Source of the DNA: Nevskia sp.
GTDB lineage: Bacteria > Pseudomonadota > Gammaproteobacteria > Nevskiales > Nevskiaceae
Direction: 5' to 3'
NCBI GenBank assembly: GCA_031291075.1
Contig: JARLJS010000178.1
Coordinates: 1-64,000 of the forward strand
DNA length: 64,000 nt
Part shown: positions 7,975 to 18,601 of the stretch, one piece after another
Layout of the letters: each line of letters opens with the position of its first letter
How positions within the stretch are numbered: position 1 is the first letter of the stretch
Made by a program: the position numbers and the translations under genes
The notes under the pieces: model-generated
Databases searched by the model: none
What the model saw: the letters and a program-made list of their open reading frames with translations, nothing else
Told to the model about the DNA's origin: nothing

Positions 7975-8715
7975 TCAGATGCGACGGGGACGGACCGGGG
8001 CTGCCGCCGGCGCCAGGCGCAGCCTCGCCAGCTCGGTGCAGGCGAAATGAATGAAGCTGAGGCCGGAGTACACCGGCGTGATGAGATTGAGCAGGGGCAC
8101 CAGCTGGATCGCCGCCGCGATGCAGCCGAGCAGGAAGAAGCGGCCGCCCGCGCGGCGCGACAGCAGGCGGTATTCCTCGCGGCTGGCGTGCCCGGACAGG
8201 GCGTCGTAACGGAACAGGCGGTCGTTGAGCCAGCCGTTGAGCAGCACCGGCAGGACCGCGGCCGGAAATCCCAGCAGCCACAGCGGCAGGGTCAGCAGCC
8301 ACAGCAGCAGGTAGGCGAAGGTCGAGGCCAGCGCATTCCAGGTAGCGCCGGCGAAGCTGCCGCCGTGGCGCGCCTCCAGCTGCGGGTAATCGCGCCGGGT
8401 CACCTCCCGCACCATCACCGGCATGGCCACGATCGCGGTGATCAGCAGGGCGGTGCCGTGCACCAGCGCCGGCACCATCAGCAGCGCCGCCAGGGCGAGG
8501 CCGAACTGGCTCAACCAGCGCAGCACGGCCTCGCCGACCCATCGCGGCAGGTACCAGACCGCCGCCAAGTGCTGCAGCCACTGCGCCAGGCTGTGCCAGA
8601 AGTAATAAAGCAGGCCGCCCCACAGCAGCAGCGAGCCCAGCAGGGGCCACAACACCAACCCCAGCATGCGCGGCCGGAAGAAATCGCGCGCGGCGGCGTT
8701 AAGGGCTTCGAGCAC
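7975..8715 (-). CDS. EI24/CysZ-like integral membrane protein
   Basis: A 246-residue polytopic membrane protein with about five or six hydrophobic segments and an EI24-domain style end (FFLLGCIAAAIQLVPLLNLITPVYSGLSFIH). The domain is shared with E. coli CysZ, a sulfate uptake protein, but sulfur-assimilation neighbours are absent here, so a transport role is only inferred. The start is GTG at 8715, giving MLEALNAAARDFFRPRMLGLV; no better ATG lies nearby. The conserved PxLNLxxP-like element near the C-terminus is the main family evidence. Confidence 0.75.
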   Translation of the reverse strand: MLEALNAAARDFFRPRMLGLVLWPLLGSLLLWGGLLYYFWHSLAQWLQHLAAVWYLPRWVGEAVLRWLSQFGLALAALLMVPALVHGTALLITAIVAMPVMVREVTRRDYPQLEARHGGSFAGATWNALASTFAYLLLWLLTLPLWLLGFPAAVLPVLLNGWLNDRLFRYDALSGHASREEYRLLSRRAGGRFFLLGCIAAAIQLVPLLNLITPVYSGLSFIHFACTELARLRLAPAAAPVRPRRI

Positions 8716-8740
8716 GATGCGTTTGCTCTAACCAATCCTC

Positions 8741-8822
8741 AGTCCGCAAATGAACGCGAATAAACGCAAATATGAAGCGCGGAGGTTTTCCATTTGCGTT
8801 AATTTGCGTCCATTTGCGGACT
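8741..8822. repeat. Long imperfect inverted repeat (ATTTGCG type)
   Basis: Arms of 31 bases (8741-8771 and 8792-8822) match with about three mismatches around a 20-base loop. Each arm contains three ATTTGCG/CGCAAAT-like units. The segment is AT-rich against a high-GC background. It lies between the stop of oxyR and the start of the EI24 gene, both on the minus strand, so it could act as a transcript hairpin or simply be a dispersed repeat. Confidence 0.75.
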
Positions 8823-8830
8823 GCTCCGCT

Positions 8831-9778
8831 TTACGCCGGCTCGGTCACCTGCGCCTCGGCATCCTGCAGCAGGCGCACGCCGCGCAGCCCACTGTGGAGG
8901 ATGCCTTCGCGCAGCACGCGCACGGCCTGCTGCCGCGGGAAGCTGCGGCGCCAGATCAGGCCGATGCGGCGCGATGGCGACGGCGCCGCGAACGGGATCG
9001 ACGGCAGGGCCTGCGGCCCGGCCGGGCGGTTCTCCACCGAGCCGCGCGGCAACACGGTGACGCCAAGACCGCTGCCGACCATGTAGCGGATGGTCTCCAG
9101 CGAGCTGCCGGTATGCGGCCGCGGCCCCTCGCCTTCGGCGTCGACGCACTTGGGGCAGGCCGCGATCACCTGGTCGCGGAAGCAGTGTCCCGGCCCGAGC
9201 AGCAGCAGGTGCTCCTCCGCCAGCTTCTTGGCCGGCAGCGCCTGCTCGCCGGCCCAGCGGTGGCCGCGCGGCAGCAGCACCACGAAATCCTCGTCGTACA
9301 GCGCCCAGGCGGAGAGTCCATGCAGGTCCACCGGCAGCGCCACGATGGCCACGTCGAGCTCGTTGTCGCGCAGCTGCTCCAGCAGCACGGCGGTGAAGTT
9401 TTCCTCGATCACCAGCGGCATCTGCGGCGCGCGCTGGTGCAGCTCCGGCACCAAGCCGGGCAGCAGGTAGGGGCCGACGGTGTAGATCGCGCCGAGCCGC
9501 AGCGGCCCGACCATCTCGTCCTTGCCCTCGCGCGCGATGTCCTCCACCCGCTTGGCCTCGGCCAGCACGCGACGCGCCTGGGCGATGATGCGCTCGCCCA
9601 CCGGCGTCGGCCGCGCCTCGCCGCGGATGCGCTCGAACAGTGCCACGCCGAGCTCCTCCTCCAGCTTCTTCAGCGCCACCGACAGCGTCGGCTGCGACAC
9701 GAACGAACGCTCGGCGGCGCGCGAGAAGTGGCGCTCCTTGTCGAGGTTCACCAGGTAGCGCAGCTCTGTGAGGGTCAT
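8831..9778 (-). CDS. oxyR: Hydrogen-peroxide sensor transcription regulator OxyR
   Basis: A LysR-family regulator of 315 residues. The N-terminal winged helix (MTLTELRYLVNLDKERHFSRAAE, then VSQPTLSVALKKLEEELGV) is OxyR-like. The redox pair is intact: Cys199 in GPGHCFRDQ and Cys208 in IAAC, the same numbering and nine-residue spacing as E. coli OxyR, so disulfide sensing of peroxide is expected. The start at 9778 is set by the conserved MTLTELRYL N-terminus; the longer frame reads through the repeat upstream. hemF lies upstream on the same strand but is separated by a large palindromic repeat. No catalase or AhpCF is adjacent. Confidence 0.93.
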   Translation of the reverse strand: MTLTELRYLVNLDKERHFSRAAERSFVSQPTLSVALKKLEEELGVALFERIRGEARPTPVGERIIAQARRVLAEAKRVEDIAREGKDEMVGPLRLGAIYTVGPYLLPGLVPELHQRAPQMPLVIEENFTAVLLEQLRDNELDVAIVALPVDLHGLSAWALYDEDFVVLLPRGHRWAGEQALPAKKLAEEHLLLLGPGHCFRDQVIAACPKCVDAEGEGPRPHTGSSLETIRYMVGSGLGVTVLPRGSVENRPAGPQALPSIPFAAPSPSRRIGLIWRRSFPRQQAVRVLREGILHSGLRGVRLLQDAEAQVTEPA

Positions 9779-9792
9779 GGCGTAAAAGCCGC

Positions 9793-9888
9793 GAGGAGTG
9801 AGGGGTGAGGAGTGATGAGACAAGCGGCGGGGAGACAGGCTTGTCCCCTCACAGCCCGCGGAGCGGGCGACCTCACCCCTCACTCCTC
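9793..9888. repeat. Modular GTGAGG/GACAAGC palindromic repeat, locus 1
   Basis: Between hemF and oxyR. The outer arms, 9793-9810 and 9871-9888, are perfectly complementary over 18 bases and made of tandem GTGAGG/GAGGAGT-like units. Inside are GACAAGC (9819-9825) and GCTTGTC (9839-9845), then the module CCTCACAG, a CCCGC/GCGGG hairpin and CGACCTCAC. The same module recurs at about 44.0 and 53.6 kb. Confidence 0.85.
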
Positions 9889-9901
9889 ACGTTGCGTATC
9901 G

Positions 9902-10810
9902 TCATACCCAGTCCCGCCGCATCAGAAAGTCCGTATACAGCCGTGCCTCGGCGCTGCCGGGCTCCGGGTGGTAATCGTAACGCCAAGCCGCCAGCGGCGG
10001 CATCGACATCAGGATCGACTCGGTGCGGCCGCCGGACTGCAGGCCGAACAGGGTGCCGCGGTCCCACACCAGGTTGAACTCGACGTAGCGGCCGCGGCGG
10101 TACAGCTGCCAATCGCGTTCGCGCTGGCCGTACGGGTGGTCGCGGCGGCGCTCCGCGATGGGCAGCCAGGCCGGCAGGAAGGCGTCGCCGACGCTGCGCA
10201 TGAGGGCGAAGCTGCGCTCGAAGCCGTGCTCGCGCCAGTCGTCGAAGAACAGGCCGCCGACGCCGCGCGGCTCGTTGCGGTGCTTGAGGAAGAAGTAGTC
10301 GTCGCACCACTGCTTGAGGCGCGGGTAGACGTCGGCGCCGAAGGGCGCACAGGCGTCCCGCGCGGTGGCATGCCAGTGGCGCACGTCCTCCTCGAAGCCG
10401 TAGTACGGGGTGAGGTCGTAGCCGCCGCCGAACCACCAGGCGGAATCGCTCTGCGATTCCGCCTTGAAAAAACGCACGTTGCAGTGGGTGGTCGGGAGGT
10501 AGGGATTGCGCGGGTGCAGCACCAGCGACACGCCCATCGCCCGGAATGCGCAGCCGGTCAGCTCCGGGCGGTTCGCAGTGGCGGACGGCGGCAGGCGTCC
10601 GCCGCTCACGTCGGAAAAGTTTACGCCGCCGCGCTCGAACATGGCGCCGTCCTCAAGCACCCGGCTTTCGCCGCCGCCGCCCTCCTGGCGGGTCCAGCGA
10701 TCATGACGAAACTTGTTAGTGCCATCGAGGCACTCGATGGCGCTGCAGATGCGGTCCTGCAGTCCGCGCAGGTAGGTCTCGACGGCGGCGATGTCGACGG
10801 GCTGGCTCAT
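9902..10810 (-). CDS. hemF: Oxygen-dependent coproporphyrinogen III oxidase
   Basis: A 302-residue enzyme converting coproporphyrinogen III to protoporphyrinogen IX with O2 in heme synthesis. Family signatures are clear: [16 protein letters not shown] (residues 41-56), [22 protein letters not shown] and [33 protein letters not shown] near the C-terminus. Length matches E. coli HemF (299). The start at 10810 overlaps the stop of tsaC by ATGA, so it is translationally coupled downstream of tsaC. A second heme gene, hemE, lies at 42.9 kb. Confidence 0.96.
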   Translation of the reverse strand: MSQPVDIAAVETYLRGLQDRICSAIECLDGTNKFRHDRWTRQEGGGGESRVLEDGAMFERGGVNFSDVSGGRLPPSATANRPELTGCAFRAMGVSLVLHPRNPYLPTTHCNVRFFKAESQSDSAWWFGGGYDLTPYYGFEEDVRHWHATARDACAPFGADVYPRLKQWCDDYFFLKHRNEPRGVGGLFFDDWREHGFERSFALMRSVGDAFLPAWLPIAERRRDHPYGQRERDWQLYRRGRYVEFNLVWDRGTLFGLQSGGRTESILMSMPPLAAWRYDYHPEPGSAEARLYTDFLMRRDWV

Positions 10811-11364
10811 CTGCGCAATATCATGCCGCTGATCACGTCGCGGATCACGGTGGGGCCTTCGCGCCCGCCGAGGGGGCCGGGCAGCAGCGCGTCGAGCCGG
10901 CCCGGAAAATTCAGGCGCACCGCGGTGGCGCTGAGCGCCGGCGGATGGCCGGCACGGTTGGCGCTGGTGGAGACGATGGGTCCGCCGTAGGCCAGGCACA
11001 GTTCGCGCGCCAGCGGATGCGCGGTGACGCGGATCGCCACCGAGTCGCGCTCGCCGCTGATCCACATCGGCGTGTGGTCCGAGGCCGGGAACACCCAGGT
11101 ATGGGGACCGGGCCAGGTGGAGAAGGCGCGCTTCTGCGCCGTGCGCGAGGGCAGCACCACGAACGGCTCGAGCTGGCCGAAATCCGCGGCGATCAGGATC
11201 AGGCCCTTGCGCCAGTCGCGCCGCTTGAGCGCCAGCAGGCGGTCGACCGCCATCGCATTGAGCGGGTCACAGCCGAGCGCCCAGACGCCCTCGGTGGGAT
11301 AGGCGATGACGCCGCCGCGCCGCAGCGCGGCGCAGGCGGCACGCAATTGCACGGCGCGCGCCAT
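10807..11364 (-). CDS. tsaC: Threonylcarbamoyl-AMP synthase
   Basis: A 185-residue YrdC-fold protein that makes threonylcarbamoyl-AMP from Thr, bicarbonate and ATP for the t6A37 tRNA modification. Diagnostic segments are [18 protein letters not shown], the [13 protein letters not shown] nucleotide-binding basic motif, and [16 protein letters not shown]. The short length without a C-terminal Sua5 domain marks it as TsaC rather than TsaC2. It follows topA by nine bases and overlaps hemF by ATGA, the usual gammaproteobacterial order smg-topA-tsaC-hemF. Confidence 0.94.
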   Translation of the reverse strand: MARAVQLRAACAALRRGGVIAYPTEGVWALGCDPLNAMAVDRLLALKRRDWRKGLILIAADFGQLEPFVVLPSRTAQKRAFSTWPGPHTWVFPASDHTPMWISGERDSVAIRVTAHPLARELCLAYGGPIVSTSANRAGHPPALSATAVRLNFPGRLDALLPGPLGGREGPTVIRDVISGMILRR

Positions 11365-11373
11365 TGCGGCGGA

Positions 11374-13818
<2,445 letters not shown>

Positions 13819-13859
13819 CTTTGCCCGCGTTTCGCGCCGAATGGGCGCGTGGGGCGTCA

Positions 13860-13970
13860 GCTTATAGCGTGGCGGGGGGGGGCGGGGGCGCCCGGCCCCC
13901 CCCCCCCCCCCCCCCCACGCCATAAGCCGCATGTCCATCCTGGACACGCACCGCGCCATCCATGGCGCGG
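13860..13970. repeat. Homopolymeric C21/G9 hairpin and second hairpin upstream of topA
   Basis: Between smg and topA. Arms GCTTATAGCGTGG (13860-13872) and CCACGCCATAAGC (13915-13927) match at 12 of 13 positions and are extended by a run of nine G then five G on the left and 21 consecutive C (13896-13916) on the right. A second compact hairpin CCGCGCCAT / ATGGCGCGG lies at 13951-13970. Both would form in the smg-topA transcript; the G-rich strand could also form a quadruplex. Tract length may be unstable or miscalled. Confidence 0.7.
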
Positions 13971-14000
13971 ACTGATCAAACAGGCAAATGCACCGTACCG

Positions 14001-14468
14001 TCAGTGCAAGAACTCGCCCTGGTAGTACACCATGTCCTCCAGGTGTACCGCCGCTTCCTCCTCGCCGGGCTGGTTGATCAGCACCAGCAGGCAGACCCAT
14101 TTCACGCGCTCCAGGTCCACCTCCTCCTCCAGCGCCAGCAGCCGCTCGATCACCAGCTCGCGGCTCTCGCAGTTGAGGATGCCGAGCTGTTCCAGGTAGA
14201 GCAGGAAACCGCGGCATTCGGCGGAGAGGCGCTCCTGCTCCTGGGCGGCGTAGATGCGCAGGGAGTCGGTGCGGCCGGCCAGGGCCGGGGCGCTGCGTTG
14301 ACGGGCCAGGCCGTCCAGCCATGCGAAGGCGTGGTTGACCTCTTCCTCGGGGAAGCCGGCTGCCGCCAGCTCGATGCGCAGGGTTTCCTGGTTGTCGGAG
14401 TCGGAGAACTCGCCGTCGTGGTAGTTCTCGAAGAGGTACATCAGTACGTCGAGAAGGGTCTCTTTCAT
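14001..14468 (-). CDS. smg: Smg/DUF494 family protein
   Basis: A 155-residue acidic, helical protein of the Smg (DUF494) family, typically found between dprA and topA in gammaproteobacteria. It begins MKETLLDVLMYLFENY, as in homologues, and continues with ECRGFLLYLEQLGIL and WVCLLVLINQP. Molecular function is not established. It is preceded by a clear promoter and is followed by the C-tract hairpin before topA. Confidence rests on both sequence and conserved position. Confidence 0.92.
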   Translation of the reverse strand: MKETLLDVLMYLFENYHDGEFSDSDNQETLRIELAAAGFPEEEVNHAFAWLDGLARQRSAPALAGRTDSLRIYAAQEQERLSAECRGFLLYLEQLGILNCESRELVIERLLALEEEVDLERVKWVCLLVLINQPGEEEAAVHLEDMVYYQGEFLH

Positions 14469-14510
14469 CTCATTCGCGCCGTTTTTTCCAGCGCGCTTTC
14501 AGGTTTAGCC

Positions 14511-14538
14511 ATTATAAGGGCGAAACAGGCGCCGGCAA
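14511..14538 (-). promoter_or_regulatory. Predicted sigma70 promoter for smg(-topA)
   Basis: On the minus strand, TTGCCG (14533-14538) and TATAAT (14511-14516) are separated by 16 bases, and the -10 is a perfect consensus. The smg start codon is 42 bases downstream of the -10. This is a sequence-based prediction. Confidence 0.7.
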
Positions 14539-14626
14539 ATTTCCTGCCCGCCGCGGCGGCGCTCCGCGCCACCTTTTCGCCTCCCTAGACGCTACAACCC
14601 GCTTCCTCCCGCTCCACTTCAATAAC

Positions 14627-15754
14627 TCAGGCCGATTGCAGCCGCGTGAACGTGTCTCCGGGCCCGGCCGCAACCAGGCCGTCCAGCTCCAGCCTGAGCA
14701 GCGCGGCCGAGATCCGCTCGACCGGCAGGCCGAGCCGGCTCACCAGGTGGTCCAGCGACAGCGTCTCGAAGCCAAGGGCCTGCAGCACCCGTTGCCGATC
14801 CGGATCGCCGCCATCGGCGGGTTCCGGCGCCGGCGGACGGGCCGGGCTCGCGGCCGCGCGTGCCGCCGGCAGCAGGGGGGCCAGCTCGGCGAGGATGTCA
14901 TCCACCGTTTCCACCAGCTTGGCGCCTTCGCGGATCAGGGCGTGGCAGCCTCGCGCCAGCGGGTTGTGGATCGAGCCGGGGATGGCGAACACCTCCCGCC
15001 CCTGCTCGGCGGCGAGGCGGGCGGTGATGAGCGAGCCGGACTCGCGCGCCGCCTCCACCACCAGCACGCCCAGCGACAGGCCGCTGATGATGCGGTTGCG
15101 GCGCGGGAAATGCTCGGGCAGCGGGGCCACGCCGGTGGGGAACTCGGACACCAGCAGGCCGCGCGCGGCGATGGCGTGGGCCAGCTCGCGGTTGCGCGCG
15201 GGGTAGACGCGGTCGAGGCCATTGCCGCAGACGGCGAGGGTGAAGCCGTCGGCCGCCAGCGCGCCACGGTGCGCGGCGGCGTCGATCCCCAGCGCCAGCC
15301 CGCTGGTGACGGTGAGCCCGCGCCGCGCCAGCTCGGCGGCGAAAGCCTGGGCATTCTCCGCGCCCTGGGCCGAGGCCGAGCGGGCGCCCACGACGGCCAG
15401 CTGCGGCAGCCGCAGCAACTCGGGGTCGCCGTGTACGAACAGCGCCAGCGGCGCGGCGGAGATCTCGGCCAGCTGCGGCGGGTAGCGGGGGTCGTCGCGG
15501 GTGATCAGAGCCCGCGGCGCGGACGCGGCGGACTGTTCCAGCCAGCCCAGGTCGAGGTCGACACCCGCCCAGTCCGGCTCGGCAAGCGCCTGGCAGAAGG
15601 CATCGTCCAGCCCCGCGCCCCGCCAGGCGGCGGCACCGGCATCGAACGCCGCCGCCGGGCTGCCGAACCGCTCAAGCAGGCGCCGCCCGCGCGCCGGGCC
15701 TAATCCCGGGACGCGCAGCAGTGCCAGCCAGGGGCGCAGTTCCCCCGCCGTCAT
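14627..15754 (-). CDS. dprA: DNA-processing protein DprA
   Basis: A 375-residue DprA/Smf protein that loads RecA onto single-stranded DNA taken up in natural transformation. The N-terminal segment has a helix-hairpin-helix character (LLRVPGLGPARGRRLLERFG). The Rossmann core carries AVVGARSASAQG, TVTSGLALGIDAAAHRGAL, FPRRNRIISGLS and VFAIPGSIHNPLARGCHALIREGAKL. The C-terminal winged-helix DML1-like region is QRVLQALGFETLSLDHLVSRLGL. It sits seven bases after the LysM lipoprotein gene. With the type IV pilus genes at the other end of the window, competence is possible but not shown. Confidence 0.95.
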   Translation of the reverse strand: MTAGELRPWLALLRVPGLGPARGRRLLERFGSPAAAFDAGAAAWRGAGLDDAFCQALAEPDWAGVDLDLGWLEQSAASAPRALITRDDPRYPPQLAEISAAPLALFVHGDPELLRLPQLAVVGARSASAQGAENAQAFAAELARRGLTVTSGLALGIDAAAHRGALAADGFTLAVCGNGLDRVYPARNRELAHAIAARGLLVSEFPTGVAPLPEHFPRRNRIISGLSLGVLVVEAARESGSLITARLAAEQGREVFAIPGSIHNPLARGCHALIREGAKLVETVDDILAELAPLLPAARAAASPARPPAPEPADGGDPDRQRVLQALGFETLSLDHLVSRLGLPVERISAALLRLELDGLVAAGPGDTFTRLQSA

Positions 15755-15761
15755 CGGATGT

Positions 15762-16952
15762 TCAGCGCCCCGACGGCAGCGGCTTGCGCACCTTGTCGAG
15801 TATGTGGGCGGGACGGGTCTCGTTCATCACCAGACCGTAGCTGACGCGCGGCGTGACCTTGAACACCATCAGCAGGCCTGCCTTCTGCTCCGGCAGGGTG
15901 ACCTTGCCCATCCCCAGCGGGTCGTCGACCCGGCGGCCGCGCTGGTAGATGCTCAGCACCGTGCCGGGGTCCAGCCCATCGCGGCTGCCGCGATTGATGG
16001 AAACGATGTTGTACTGCTGGATCAGCGTCAGCCCGCCATAAACGGTGAGGATGCTGCCCTCCACCGGCTGCGCCGGCGGATGCGGGTAGAAGTCCGCCTT
16101 GAAATTCTCCTGGTCCAGGGGTAGCAGCCGGTTGCCGGCCCGCACCTCCTGCGGCGACTTGGTCAGCCGCATCTGCGCCGGCTCGCCGTAGGTCCGCAGC
16201 TCCGCTTCGCCGGTGGGGATCGCCTCGTAGCCGAGGACCTCGCCGGTGTCGGGGTCGATGTAGGGCTGTCCGATCGTCACCACCGCCCAGCTGGAGGCGC
16301 CGTTCTGCGGCAGGTTCTTGACGTAGATGTCGTTGTTCTGCCCGCCGATGATCGCTTCATCGATGAAATCGACCACGTACGGCGTGTGTTCCAGCTCCTC
16401 CGCCGTGACCAGCCGCGGGCCGCGCAGGAACTCGCGGATGGCGTCGATCGGGATGGCCGGCACGGCCTCTTCCAGCGGCATCTCGCGGATGCTGGGATGC
16501 AGCCGGCCCTCGCCCCCGGTCAGACGGGTGTGGCCCTTGACCATCACCAGCACCAGCTCTTCGCCGGGATAGATCAGGTGCGGGTTCTTGATCTGGCCGT
16601 TGTTGTACCACAGCTCCGGCCATTGCCAGGGATCTCGCAGGTAGTAGCTGGCGATCTTCCACAGGCTGTCGCCCTTCTTCACCCGGTAATGGAGCGGCGC
16701 CTCCTCGCGCAGCGACAGATCGCCGGCCGCGGCCGTGGCCTGGCCGATGTCGGCCACCGGTTCCGCCGGGATGGCCACCGGGCCGCCGCTTTCCGACGGC
16801 GCGGCCTCCGCGGGTGGCGGCGACGACGACTCCGACACGCTCTCGGAGTCCACGATGCATCCTGCGGCGAGCGAAGCCAGCAGCCCGGTGAGTACATTCC
16901 GCACCGTGCACGCCAGGCCCAATCCACGCAGTGAGGCGTTATAATTCCCCAT
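15762..16952 (-). CDS. LysM-domain lipoprotein
   Basis: About 396 residues. The start at 16952 gives a signal peptide with lipobox LAAGC (Cys32) and a preceding GGGAG ribosome site; the frame upstream has no support. A Ser/Pro-rich linker follows, then one LysM peptidoglycan-binding domain (YRVKKGDSLWKIASYYLRDP...NPHLIYPGEELVL, about residues 100-145) and a long C-terminal region that gives no clear family. Proteins of this layout are standard next to dprA and opposite def in this class. It is probably outer-membrane anchored and peptidoglycan-binding. Confidence 0.88.
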   Translation of the reverse strand: MGNYNASLRGLGLACTVRNVLTGLLASLAAGCIVDSESVSESSSPPPAEAAPSESGGPVAIPAEPVADIGQATAAAGDLSLREEAPLHYRVKKGDSLWKIASYYLRDPWQWPELWYNNGQIKNPHLIYPGEELVLVMVKGHTRLTGGEGRLHPSIREMPLEEAVPAIPIDAIREFLRGPRLVTAEELEHTPYVVDFIDEAIIGGQNNDIYVKNLPQNGASSWAVVTIGQPYIDPDTGEVLGYEAIPTGEAELRTYGEPAQMRLTKSPQEVRAGNRLLPLDQENFKADFYPHPPAQPVEGSILTVYGGLTLIQQYNIVSINRGSRDGLDPGTVLSIYQRGRRVDDPLGMGKVTLPEQKAGLLMVFKVTPRVSYGLVMNETRPAHILDKVRKPLPSGR

Positions 16953-16990
16953 GTCACCACTCCCTTGTTCGGCAGCCCCTGTCAACAAGT

Positions 16991-17019
16991 GGTATAGCAG
17001 CTAGCCGATTTTGGCACAA
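16991..17019 (-). promoter_or_regulatory. Predicted promoter for the LysM lipoprotein-dprA unit
   Basis: Minus-strand TTGTGC (17014-17019) and TATACC (16991-16996) are separated by 17 bases, 39 bases upstream of the lipoprotein start. No equally good promoter is visible for the divergent def gene in the same 142-base gap. Confidence 0.45.
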
Positions 17020-17094
17020 AGTCGAGCAGTTACGCACGGTTGCCGGCAAGTCCAGCAGTAATTTCGCAGGTTTAGCAGCAAAATACAGCCTCCC

Positions 17095-17598
17095 ATGGCC
17101 GTCCTCCCCATCCTCCACCACCCCGATCCGCGGCTGCGCAGGAAAACTCCGCCGGTGGAACGCTTCGACCAGGACCTGCAGCGCCTGATCGACGACATGT
17201 TCGAAACCATGTACGCGGCGCCGGGCGTGGGGCTGGCCGCCAACCAGGTGGGCGTGCAGCTGCGCCTGGCGGTGATGGACTGCTCGGACGAGCACGACCA
17301 GCCGCTGGTGATGATCAATCCCGAGCTGGTGATGACCGACGACCCGCAGGAGGTGGAGGAAGGCTGCCTGTCGGTGCCGGACATCCGCGACAAGATCCGG
17401 CGTTACAACAAGCTGCGGCTGCGCGCGTTGGACCGCAACGGGCAACCCTACGAGCTGGAAGCCGACGGCCTGATGGCGCAGTGCATCCAGCACGAGATCG
17501 ACCATCTCGACGGCAAGCTCTACATCGATTACCTGTCGAGCCTCAAGCGCGAGCGGATCCGCAAGAAGCTGCAGAAGGCAGCCGTGGCGGGCGGCTGA
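17095..17598 (+). CDS. def: Peptide deformylase
   Basis: A 167-residue metalloenzyme removing the N-terminal formyl group from nascent proteins. All three metal-site motifs are present: [10 protein letters not shown] (residues 43-52), EGCLSVPD (about 99-106) and [16 protein letters not shown] (about 132-147). The metal ligands are the Cys of the second motif and the two His of HEIDH. It is followed 36 bases later by fmt, which adds the formyl group to initiator Met-tRNA, and then by rsmB, the usual def-fmt-rsmB order. Confidence 0.97.
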   Translation: MAVLPILHHPDPRLRRKTPPVERFDQDLQRLIDDMFETMYAAPGVGLAANQVGVQLRLAVMDCSDEHDQPLVMINPELVMTDDPQEVEEGCLSVPDIRDKIRRYNKLRLRALDRNGQPYELEADGLMAQCIQHEIDHLDGKLYIDYLSSLKRERIRKKLQKAAVAGG

Positions 17599-17634
17599 GC
17601 CCCCCGCCGCCGCCGCTCTCGTCCGCCACCTCCC

Positions 17635-18558
17635 ATGAAGCTGGTCTTCGCCGGCACACCCGAATTCGCGGTTCCCGCGCTCGAGGCGCTGCACGCTGCG
17701 GGCCACCGCATCGTGGGCGTCTTCACCCAGCCGGACCGGCCGGCCGGCCGCGGCCGCAAGCTGCAGGCCTCGCCGGTGGCGCTGCGCGCGGAGGCGCTCG
17801 GGCTACCGGTCCACAAGCCGCTCAAGCTGGACGCACCGGCGCAGGCGCTCCTGCGCGAGCTGGCGCCGGAGGTGATGGTGGTGGTGGCCTACGGCCTGCT
17901 GCTGCCGCAGGCGGTGCTCGACATCCCGGCGCACGGCTGCATCAATATCCACGCCTCGCTGCTGCCGCGCTGGCGCGGCGCCGCGCCGATCGCCCGCGCG
18001 GTGGAGGCCGGCGACGGCGAGACCGGCATCACCATCATGCGCATGGATGCGGGCCTCGACACCGGGCCGATGCTGCTGATGGAACGTGTGCCCTTGACTC
18101 CGGCGATGACCGCCGCCGACCTGCACGAGGGGCTGGCCGCCCTGGGCGGCCGGCTGATCGTGGAGGCGCTGGCGCGGCTGCAGCGCGGCGAGCTGCCGAC
18201 GCAGCCGCAGCCGCGCGAGGGCGCCACCTACGCCCGCAAACTCAGCAAGGAGGAGGCGCGGCTCGACTGGTCGCGACCCGCCGCGGAGCTGGCGCGGCGG
18301 GTGCGCGCCTTCAACCCCGCGCCGGTGGCCTGGAGCGAGCTGGACGGCGAACGGGTGCGCTTCTGGAATGCCCAGGCCTGCGCCGGCGCCGAAGGCGCCG
18401 CGCCGGGGACCGTGCTGGCGGCGGACGCTGCCGGCCTGCGTATCGCCAGCGGGGACGGTGCGCTGGTCGTAACCGTGCTGCAGCGCCCCGGCGGCAAGGT
18501 GCTGCCGGCCGCCGCAGCGATGCAGGGCTGGGCCATCGCCGGCAAACGCTTCAGCTAG
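17635..18558 (+). CDS. fmt: Methionyl-tRNA formyltransferase
   Basis: A 307-residue enzyme transferring a formyl group from 10-formyl-THF to Met-tRNAfMet. The N-terminus MKLVFAGTPEFAVPALEAL and the catalytic loop INIHASLLPRWRGAAPI (the Asn-His-Asp set is completed by the Asp of DTGPM) are diagnostic. The C-terminal OB-fold domain begins near residue 205 (LDWSRPAAELARRVRAFNPAPVA). It lies downstream of def, and the two are likely cotranscribed. Confidence 0.97.
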   Translation: MKLVFAGTPEFAVPALEALHAAGHRIVGVFTQPDRPAGRGRKLQASPVALRAEALGLPVHKPLKLDAPAQALLRELAPEVMVVVAYGLLLPQAVLDIPAHGCINIHASLLPRWRGAAPIARAVEAGDGETGITIMRMDAGLDTGPMLLMERVPLTPAMTAADLHEGLAALGGRLIVEALARLQRGELPTQPQPREGATYARKLSKEEARLDWSRPAAELARRVRAFNPAPVAWSELDGERVRFWNAQACAGAEGAAPGTVLAADAAGLRIASGDGALVVTVLQRPGGKVLPAAAAMQGWAIAGKRFS

Positions 18559-18581
18559 AGCATTTCCTCAAAGTCTCCCGA

Positions 18582-18601
18582 GCGGGGTATCAAAGCCCCG
18601 C
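18582..18601. terminator. Hairpin between convergent fmt and a membrane-protein gene
   Basis: GCGGGG (18582-18587) and CCCCGC (18596-18601) form a six-pair stem with an eight-base loop, 24 bases past the fmt stop. It overlaps the last codons of the minus-strand gene. There is no U tract on either side, so termination is only plausible. Confidence 0.35.

Noticed and set aside
9793-9888. Insertion-sequence ends or a MITE with target duplication
   Set aside because: No transposase or flanking direct target duplication is visible at the three loci. The structure is modular rather than a simple terminal inverted repeat.
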